Shown here in pieces: positions 48,894 to 55,481 of a DNA stretch of 55,481 bases. Location of the stretch: positions 1 through 55,481 of the forward strand of contig NZ_JAAJTJ010000027.1 of assembly GCF_011030405.1 (NCBI RefSeq). Reading direction: 5' to 3'. The notes under the pieces are model-generated. The model saw nothing but the letters and a program-made list of their open reading frames with translations. It made no database searches and was not told the DNA's origin. A program made the position numbers and the translations under genes. Origin of the DNA: Parapedobacter sp. SGR-10 (GTDB lineage: Bacteria > Bacteroidota > Bacteroidia > Sphingobacteriales > Sphingobacteriaceae). Every line of letters starts with the position of its first letter. The first letter of the stretch is position 1.

Positions 48894-50210
48894 ATGCATA
48901 AAATATTTACCCTAGAGCCACTTAATATATTATTGGGAGTATGCTTGATTGCCTGGTCAGTACAATCGCATGCTCAGACGACTTCCTCACACTCTCCATA
49001 TTCACAATTTGGCTTGGGACAAATACGCGAAGATCTAGTACCCCAAAACAGGGCAATGGGTGGTATTTCGACAGGATTGAGGTACCAATCCGGCTTAGCT
49101 ACCTTTAATCCGGCAAATCCCGCCAGCTATTCGGCATTCAGCCGTACGATATTGGAAGCAGGCCTCTACGGCAACATGACCCAACTGGGTAAAGGCTCTA
49201 CAACAAACCACATGGCTGATTTTGCCTTTTCACACATCGCTATTGGCATTCCCCTCGGACAAAAAGCAGGTGGGGTAGCCGTAGGCTTGATGCCTTTCTC
49301 TGATGTAGGATACAATTCTTCACAAAACATCACACTAGAGAACATCCAATACAAGAAGACTTCCAACGGAGAGGGTGGACTAAACAAGGCTTTTGTCGGG
49401 TATGGGCTGAGCCCAATCAAAGGATTCAGCATTGGAGCCAATGCAGGTTTGTTATTTGGCAGTCTGTCCGACATATATGCCGTCTCCTTTCCCTATACAC
49501 TTGAGGCATACAATATGAGACGCGAAGAATCCAGGCTCATAAGAGGGCTGGTCTTGGACTATGGAGCGCAGTATTCTACGTCCTTGGGTAGCAAAATGAA
49601 CCTAACGTTAGGCTATTCGGGCACATTGAATAATGTCGTGTCCAACACAAGCACCGTCACTGTATCCCGCACGGAAGGTTCACTGGACCCCGACTTTCAG
49701 AATATCGCCTTGGACACCGTATTCTCTCAGACGTATCCCAAACGGGATATCAATCTACCTTTGAAGCACAATGTAGGCTTCACACTATCCAAAGGCTACA
49801 GCTGGATGGTAGGAGCTGACTTCAAGTATGCGGATTGGACCTATTTTCAGACGCGGCAGGGAGAACCTAAGCTCGGAAAAAGCTACGGCATAGCCATCGG
49901 CGGACAGTTCAAGCCCGACGTCACCTCCTTCCGCTATTGGAATATCGTAGACTATAGACTGGGATTCAGATACAACAATACGCCGATACGTTTCAATAAT
50001 CGCGACATCAACGATATGGCCATTACGGTCGGATTAGGCCTCCCTCTACCGGAAACAAACTTTGGAAATACATTTTCCAGAATCAATATTTCTGCTGAGT
50101 TTGGCCAACAGGGCACATTAAACGACAACCTCATCCGCGAACGGTATATCAATATTAACCTTGGATTTACCATCAACGATCTGTGGTTCCGAAGAAGAAG
50201 TTTAGATTAA
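48894..50210 (+). CDS. outer-membrane beta-barrel protein next to lptC
   Basis: The 438-residue protein has a signal peptide (cleavage near SHAQ-TT, residue 28) and alternating strands. It has a FadL/OmpP1-like flavour: NRAMGGISTGLRYQSGLATFNPANPASY near the N terminus and a barrel-like end (GFTINDLWF). Conserved Bacteroidota proteins of this type often precede lptC. The ligand is unknown. lptC starts 5 bp after its stop. Confidence 0.75.
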   Translation: MHKIFTLEPLNILLGVCLIAWSVQSHAQTTSSHSPYSQFGLGQIREDLVPQNRAMGGISTGLRYQSGLATFNPANPASYSAFSRTILEAGLYGNMTQLGKGSTTNHMADFAFSHIAIGIPLGQKAGGVAVGLMPFSDVGYNSSQNITLENIQYKKTSNGEGGLNKAFVGYGLSPIKGFSIGANAGLLFGSLSDIYAVSFPYTLEAYNMRREESRLIRGLVLDYGAQYSTSLGSKMNLTLGYSGTLNNVVSNTSTVTVSRTEGSLDPDFQNIALDTVFSQTYPKRDINLPLKHNVGFTLSKGYSWMVGADFKYADWTYFQTRQGEPKLGKSYGIAIGGQFKPDVTSFRYWNIVDYRLGFRYNNTPIRFNNRDINDMAITVGLGLPLPETNFGNTFSRINISAEFGQQGTLNDNLIRERYININLGFTINDLWFRRRSLD

Positions 50211-50215
50211 GGAAT

Positions 50216-50812
50216 ATGATCCTCGCACGACATATCACGCATGCAATACCCCTATTAATACCTTTTTTAATAGGGGTATTGTCGCTATGTAGCTGTGAGA
50301 ATGATATGAAGGACATTGACGATATCGAAAATATCCAAAAAGAAGAAGCTGTCGATATATCGATCGATGTTAAAATCATATACAGTGACTCAGCTGTGGT
50401 CAAGGCCGAACTGACCGGCCCCGAATTACGGATATATCATGATAGCACAGGCAATTATGAGTTTCAAAAGGGGTTACAGATTATTTTCTTTGATAACGAC
50501 GGAAAAGAAACGCAACGGATAAAATCGGACTACGGTGTACAAAGAAGCATAGAAGGGATTACCGAATTTCGAAAAAATGTCGTGATCAATATGGCAGACG
50601 GTTCGGTGATCAAGACCGAAGAGCTGTTTTACGATGAAAAGAAAAAGGAGTATTATAATTCTGTACCTATAGAAATGCAATTTACAGATTCCCGAGGCAA
50701 TATGCAAGCGACTTCCTTTCGTTCAGATGTAGATTTTAAGAACATCCGTGGGGAGAGTATGACAGGCTTCATGATTCCAAGCAGCGGGCAGGTTCCATCG
50801 TTTGGGAGGTGA
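50216..50812 (+). CDS. lptC: LPS export protein LptC
   Basis: The roughly 198-residue protein has an N-terminal hydrophobic anchor with lipobox-like LCSC (Cys 27). It is followed by an LptC/OstA-like beta-jellyroll (about 45-185) with repeated edge strands such as DVKIIYSDSAVVKAEL and GVQRSIEGITEFRKNVVI. It passes LPS from the LptBFG transporter to LptA across the periplasm. ATG 50216 avoids overlap with the barrel gene; an earlier GTG start lies within it. In relatives a CNNM protein and a SurA-like PPIase often follow, but here the order is broken. Confidence 0.85.
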   Translation: MILARHITHAIPLLIPFLIGVLSLCSCENDMKDIDDIENIQKEEAVDISIDVKIIYSDSAVVKAELTGPELRIYHDSTGNYEFQKGLQIIFFDNDGKETQRIKSDYGVQRSIEGITEFRKNVVINMADGSVIKTEELFYDEKKKEYYNSVPIEMQFTDSRGNMQATSFRSDVDFKNIRGESMTGFMIPSSGQVPSFGR

Positions 50813-50846
50813 TGTTATTTATATCAACAAACGTAAGAAACCGGAG

Positions 50847-51056
50847 ATGAAAAAATTAAGCCTTATAATTTTGAGTGCAATTGTATTTGTCTCATGTACG
50901 ACACCAAGACAAATAAACGCCTCTAATTCAGAATATGGAGTAACTGCTTATGGATTAAGGGGAATAGATTACGAACCTCCTCTTACAAAATCCTTATTTG
51001 AAGACAAAAGTTCTACAATTTCCGAAGAGAATATTCAAACAATATTGGATGGGTAG
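50847..51056 (+). pseudogene. truncated small lipoprotein, probable pseudogene
   Basis: The 69-residue frame has a lipoprotein signal with lipobox FVSC (Cys near residue 16) and ends at a TAG at 51054. The same frame stays open for 13 codons after that stop (YNLSNNLRKKIVT). A shifted frame then continues with LNENETTNRIKNQ and an amphipathic segment ending NFLNKGK at about 51199. This looks like the 5' part of a larger lipoprotein broken by a stop and a frameshift. It could also be two short real genes. It lies at the boundary between core genes and the AT-rich helicase region. Confidence 0.55.
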
Positions 51057-51493
51057 TATAACCTTTCAAATAATTTAAGAAAAAAGATAGTGACTTGAAC
51101 GAAAACGAAACTACAAATCGCATAAAAAACCAAGCAATACTGCTGACTATAGAAGAAATTGGAAAACAAATCTCCAATTTTCTGAATAAAGGAAAATAAA
51201 ACCCAGACTAGCTAACGTACAAACCTATCCGCTGATCCATGCTATCGCACGAACTATGAAGTGCTCTCCGCAGGAAACCGAACGAAGTGAGCTCTACGAA
51301 GTAAATCCTTTCGTATGACTTTCTTATTAAGCTCGGCTATATCGCATATAAAAAAAATTACTCCTGATTTTTTTCTACAGGTATTCGTGAATGCGAAGCA
51401 TTTTATCTAAGTTTGGGTTAGCTTACCATACGGCTAAGAAGCATTTAACCGCAAAAATGGATGAACCAACAATAAACTTTGAATAATTGAGCA
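51057..51493. other. 437 bp junction region upstream of the helicase fusion
   Basis: Besides the degraded continuation of the lipoprotein (to about 51199) no gene is visible. It holds the second copy of the 32 bp dispersed repeat (51276-51307), and a 9-codon frame from ATG 51457 that ends before the helicase ORF. This may be an integration boundary; no att site or target duplication was found by eye. Confidence 0.5.
51276..51307 (-). repeat. 32 bp dispersed repeat, copy 2 (inverted)
   Basis: Reverse complement matches 27958-27989 at 31 of 32 positions. Confidence 0.75.
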
Positions 51494-54400
51494 TTGACAG
51501 GGCAACACCGACATATTGACCACTCCATTGCGTTCATTGATACGGAGATTGAACCTAAGAACGGAAAAATCCTTGACATTGGAAGTATCAAGGATAACGG
51601 GGCTTCATTCCATAAAACTTCGGTAGCCGAGTTTATACAGTTTCTCAACGGAACGCAATTTATTTGTGGGCACAATATTTTCAATCACGATATAAAATAC
51701 ATTGGCAAAGCACTCAATGACATAGGAATAAACGCTACAAGCATTATTGACACCCTATTTCTTTCGCCATTACTCTTCCCAACTAATCCATATCATTCCT
51801 TACTCAAAGACGATAAGCTACAATCGGAAGACACCAATAATCCGCTGAATGATTCTATCAAAGCAAAAGATTTATTTTATGATGAAATTTCGGCTTTCAA
51901 ACGAACGGATGAAACACTGAAACAAATTTTCTATTTGCTTTTAAACGACCAAAAGGAATTTTCCGCTTTTTTCAGATTCATAGGTTTTACGGGAGTTCAT
52001 ACAAGTCGTGAAAGGTTGATTCACAATAAATTCAACAATAAAATATGTGAAAACATAGACCTTGCAAAAATCATCACAGAACACCCGGTTGAATTAGCCT
52101 ATTGCCTGTCGCTGATTAACGCTAACGACCGCTACTCCATTACACCGCCTTGGGTGTTGAAAAATTATCCCGGAGTGGAACAAATTATGTTGCGTTTACG
52201 CAACAAACCTTGTATAAGCGGCTGTGAATACTGTAATCAGGCATTAGACGCACACAAAGGACTTAAGAGATTTTTTGGTTTCGATTCATACCGAAGCTAC
52301 GGGGGTGAACCGTTGCAGGAAAAAGCGGTTAAGGCTGCCATTGACAACAAATCAATTCTTGCCGTTTTCCCCACCGGTGGCGGCAAATCCATTACGTTTC
52401 AAGTGCCTGCTTTGATGAGCGGAGAAAACGCAAAGGGATTGACAGTCGTTATTTCCCCTTTGCAATCGCTCATGAAAGATCAGGTTGACAATCTCGAAAA
52501 AATCGGCATTACGGATGCAGTAACCATAAACGGGTTGCTTGACCCGATTGAAAGAGCAAAATCTTTTGAAAGGGTTGAAGACGGTTCGGCTTCTATGCTC
52601 TACATATCGCCCGAATTACTGCGGTCAAAAACCATAGAAAGATTGATTTTAGGACGGAAAATTGTCCGTTTTGTCATTGATGAGGCACACTGTTTTTCAT
52701 CGTGGGGACAAGATTTTAGAGTTGATTATTTGTACATCGGCGATTTCATCAAATCCATTCAGGAAAAGAAAAATCTGGAAGACGGTATCCCTGTTTCGTG
52801 TTTCACGGCAACGGCAAAGCAAAAAGTGATAGAAGACATACGGGATTATTTCAGAGAAAAACTTTCGCTTGACCTTGAACTGTTCACCTCAAAAGCATCA
52901 AGAACAAACCTACAATACAACGTTTTTGAAAAAGGCGACGAAGAACAAAAATATCAAGCCGTTCGGGATTTGATCGAAGTAAAAAACTGCCCGACTATTA
53001 TTTATGTTTCAAGAACACAGAAAGCATACAAACTTGCGGAAAGGCTCAAGGAGGATGGTTTTAGTGCAAAACCGTATCACGGGAAAATGGACAAGCAGGA
53101 AAAATCTGAAAATCAGGATTCGTTTATCAACGGAGAAACTCAAATAATGGTAGCTACTTCGGCTTTCGGAATGGGCGTTGACAAAAAAGATGTCGGAATG
53201 GTCATTCATTATGAGATTTCCGATTCGCTCGAAAATTACGTTCAAGAAGCAGGCAGGGCAGGACGAGATGAAAAAATTACGGCTGATTGTTTTGTATTAT
53301 TCAATGAAGAAGATTTAAGCAAGCATTTCATTCTTTTAAATCAAACCAAGCTCTCCATCAAAGAAATTCAGCAGGTTTGGAAAGCGATAAAAGACATCAC
53401 ACGATTTCGTTCGACAGTTTCAAACTCTGCTTTGGAGATTGCGAGAAAAGCAGGCTGGGACGACAATGTTGTTGACATTGAAACAAGAGTAACGACTGCC
53501 GTTGCCGCATTGGAGGAGGCAGGATATTTGAAGCGAGGGCAAAATATGCCGAGAGTGTTTGCAAACAGTATTCTTTCCAAAAATGTACAGGAAGCCATTG
53601 ATAAAATCAATGCTTCGGAAAGGTTTGAAGAAAAACAGAAAGAACAGGGAGTTCGGATTATCAAGAAACTTTTTTCAAGCAAAAGCAGAAAACAATCAAG
53701 CGAAGAAACAGCAGAATCAAGAGTTGATTATATCTGCGACCATTTGGGAATTGTAAGAGAAGAAGTGATAAATGTTGTCAATCTTCTTCGTGAAGAGAAG
53801 ATTTTAGCCGATGCAAAAGATTTGACCGCATTTATCAAAAAAGGAGAAAATAAAAATCGCTCGCTCAATATTGTTGATATATTCAGTAAAATCGAAAATT
53901 TTTTGCTTCCATTTTTGGAAGAACAGGAAAAAGTATTTCATATAAAAGAACTGAACGAACAAGCGGAAGAAAGAGGCCTTGGCGAGATAAGCACCAACAA
54001 AATTAAAACTATCTTCAATTTTTGGGCAATTAAAAATTGGATAAAACGGCAAAGTTTAGAATCAAAAAACCACGTTGCTGTTCTTTCATTACACCCGAAA
54101 GAATTATTGAAAGATAAATTAGAGAAACGACACGTTTTAGCAAAATTCATCGTGGAGTTTCTCTATGAAAAAAGTAATGAAAACACATCGGAAGATGATA
54201 CAGGAAAAGAAGAAGTTTTGGTTGAATTTTCTGTTCACGAGTTGAAAGATGCTTATGAAGCGAGTGCCGGACTGTTCAAAATGGACATTAGCATTGACGA
54301 CATCGAAGACACGCTCTTTTACTTGTCAAGAATTGAAGCGATAAAAATTGAGGGTGGTTTTCTTGTTGTGTATAACCGTTTGACCATTGAACGGACAGAA

Positions 54401-55481
54401 CAAGACAACAAAAAAAGATACACAAAAGACGATTATCAAAAACTACATCAGTTTTACGAAAATAAAGTTCAACAAATTCATATTGTTGGCGAATACGCCA
54501 AGAAAATGATTGATGACTACAAAAGTGCTTTGCAATTTGTGGAAGATTATTTTCAGCTAAACTATTCTTCATTCCTCAACAAATATTTCAAAGGCAGTCG
54601 TCAAAATGAAATAAAGCGAAATATCACACCTACCAAATTCAAACAGCTTTTTGGAGAGCTTTCACCAACGCAATTAAAAATCATCAACGACAACGAGACA
54701 AAACACATTGTTGTTGCGGCAGGTCCGGGAAGTGGAAAAACAAGAGTTCTGGTTCACAAATTGGCTTCGTTGCTTCTGATGGAAGATGTGAAACACGAAC
54801 AGTTGCTGATGATTACATTTTCAAGAGCAGCAGCAACCGAATTTAAAAAACGATTGCTTAAACTGATTGGAAATGCGGCAAACTATATTGAAATAAAAAC
54901 ATTCCACTCTTATTGTTTTGATTTGTTGGGTAAAGTCGGTAGTTTGGAAAAATCAGGCGAAATCCTAAGAAAGACGATTGAAAAAATAAAGAATAACGAA
55001 GTCGAAGCAAGCCGAATAACAAAAACCGTTTTGGTCATTGATGAAGCACAAGACATGGACAAAGACGAGTTTGGTCTAATAAGTGCTTTAATGGAACAAA
55101 ACGAAGAAATGCGCGTAATTGCGGTTGGCGATGACGACCAAAATATTTATGAATTTAGAGGTGCGAGCTCAAAATATTTGGAGCAATTCATTCGGGAAAA
55201 TAGTGCAGTGAAACACGAATTAATAGAGAATTACCGAAGCAAAAGCAATCTTGTTGACTTCTCCAATCAGTTTGTAAAACGAATTGCTTACCGACTAAAG
55301 CAAACACCAATCATTGCAAAGCAAAACGACAATGGACAAATAAAGATTGTACGTTATCAAAGTGGAAACCTCATCAATCCACTTGTACAAGACATGCTGA
55401 CAACCGGACTTTCGGGAACAACCTGTGTGCTGACAAAGACCAATGAAGAAGCGTTGCAAGTTACGGGATTACTTTTAAAGA
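51494..55481 (+). CDS. DEDD exonuclease-RecQ helicase-UvrD helicase fusion (partial, runs off window)
   Basis: At least 1329 residues, open at the right end. The first module (about 1-230) has a DnaQ/DEDD exonuclease fold: D16-x-E18 in FIDTEI, H60-N-x3-H65-D66, and NPLND further on. A C240-x3-C244-x2-C247 cluster follows. The RecQ-like module has Walker A FPTGGGKS (to S299), DEAH (396-399) and QEAGRAGR (G587-R591). A helical linker leads to a UvrD/Rep-like SF1 helicase with GPGSGKT (1077-1083), DEAQD (1183-1187), GDDDQNIYEFRGA and ENYRSKSN. The start is probably TTG at 51494, because a stop lies two codons upstream and no ATG precedes the exonuclease. Role in DNA repair or defence against foreign DNA is inferred. 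Confidence 0.9.
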   Translation, partial: MTGQHRHIDHSIAFIDTEIEPKNGKILDIGSIKDNGASFHKTSVAEFIQFLNGTQFICGHNIFNHDIKYIGKALNDIGINATSIIDTLFLSPLLFPTNPYHSLLKDDKLQSEDTNNPLNDSIKAKDLFYDEISAFKRTDETLKQIFYLLLNDQKEFSAFFRFIGFTGVHTSRERLIHNKFNNKICENIDLAKIITEHPVELAYCLSLINANDRYSITPPWVLKNYPGVEQIMLRLRNKPCISGCEYCNQALDAHKGLKRFFGFDSYRSYGGEPLQEKAVKAAIDNKSILAVFPTGGGKSITFQVPALMSGENAKGLTVVISPLQSLMKDQVDNLEKIGITDAVTINGLLDPIERAKSFERVEDGSASMLYISPELLRSKTIERLILGRKIVRFVIDEAHCFSSWGQDFRVDYLYIGDFIKSIQEKKNLEDGIPVSCFTATAKQKVIEDIRDYFREKLSLDLELFTSKASRTNLQYNVFEKGDEEQKYQAVRDLIEVKNCPTIIYVSRTQKAYKLAERLKEDGFSAKPYHGKMDKQEKSENQDSFINGETQIMVATSAFGMGVDKKDVGMVIHYEISDSLENYVQEAGRAGRDEKITADCFVLFNEEDLSKHFILLNQTKLSIKEIQQVWKAIKDITRFRSTVSNSALEIARKAGWDDNVVDIETRVTTAVAALEEAGYLKRGQNMPRVFANSILSKNVQEAIDKINASERFEEKQKEQGVRIIKKLFSSKSRKQSSEETAESRVDYICDHLGIVREEVINVVNLLREEKILADAKDLTAFIKKGENKNRSLNIVDIFSKIENFLLPFLEEQEKVFHIKELNEQAEERGLGEISTNKIKTIFNFWAIKNWIKRQSLESKNHVAVLSLHPKELLKDKLEKRHVLAKFIVEFLYEKSNENTSEDDTGKEEVLVEFSVHELKDAYEASAGLFKMDISIDDIEDTLFYLSRIEAIKIEGGFLVVYNRLTIERTEQDNKKRYTKDDYQKLHQFYENKVQQIHIVGEYAKKMIDDYKSALQFVEDYFQLNYSSFLNKYFKGSRQNEIKRNITPTKFKQLFGELSPTQLKIINDNETKHIVVAAGPGSGKTRVLVHKLASLLLMEDVKHEQLLMITFSRAAATEFKKRLLKLIGNAANYIEIKTFHSYCFDLLGKVGSLEKSGEILRKTIEKIKNNEVEASRITKTVLVIDEAQDMDKDEFGLISALMEQNEEMRVIAVGDDDQNIYEFRGASSKYLEQFIRENSAVKHELIENYRSKSNLVDFSNQFVKRIAYRLKQTPIIAKQNDNGQIKIVRYQSGNLINPLVQDMLTTGLSGTTCVLTKTNEEALQVTGLLLK

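Noticed and set aside
52211..52234. CxxxCxxC as a radical SAM motif
   Set aside because: The surrounding fold is a linker before a RecQ helicase; no radical SAM barrel follows. It is more likely a metal-binding cluster.

Overview
The window looks like chromosomal DNA from a member of the Bacteroidota, most likely a Sphingobacterium or close relative in the Sphingobacteriaceae. The serine palmitoyltransferase closely resembles the Sphingobacterium enzyme. Promoter-like boxes follow the Bacteroidota pattern TTTG-N(16-23)-TAnnTTTG. Shine-Dalgarno sequences are largely absent, and families such as plug-less TonB-receptor-like barrels, HU-CCDC81/SPOR proteins, DUF2723 and DUF6427 are typical of the phylum. 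The assignment rests on reading the sequence only.

Region 1 (141-4783, minus strand) is a sphingolipid cluster: serine palmitoyltransferase, a GNAT-like acyltransferase (candidate ceramide synthase), an SDR/epimerase (candidate ceramide reductase), a CDP-alcohol phosphatidyltransferase and a GtrA protein. Region 2 (5154-10887) holds smpB, an acyl-CoA thioesterase, a membrane-anchored MutS-like ATPase, pcm, a DUF4886 SGNH-like protein inside repeat-rich DNA, and a mobile-mystery A/B (XRE + Fic) pair.

Region 3 (10887-22769, minus) has priA followed by an apparent envelope operon: a 1009-residue TPR protein, a plug-less outer-membrane barrel, an HU-CCDC81/SPOR membrane protein, ExbB/TolQ, ExbD/TolR, a TonB/TolA-like transducer and folC. 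Region 4 (23036-27804) holds pyrR-pyrB and a DUF2723 glycosyltransferase-like protein, punctuated by strong hairpins. A tRNA-Gln (28224-28294) follows.

Region 5 (28331-38029, minus) has a WD40 protein and the histidine genes hisC-hisB-hisH-hisA-hisF-hisIE. hisG and hisD are absent from the window. Then come rnz, a STAS protein, purC and phoH. Region 6 (38298-50814, plus) holds a SAM hydrolase, a TonB-dependent receptor, a coiled-coil protein, an MsbA-like ABC exporter, a YtxH-like protein, ccmB-ccmC-ccmD, DUF6427, a lipoprotein, an outer-membrane barrel and lptC.

Region 7 (50847 to the end) is a junction. A lipoprotein gene seems broken by a stop and a frameshift, 437 bp of non-coding DNA contains a dispersed repeat, and an AT-richer open frame then runs off the end of the window. 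That frame fuses a DEDD exonuclease, a RecQ helicase and a UvrD-type helicase in one polypeptide of at least 1329 residues. I consider this fusion the most unusual object here.
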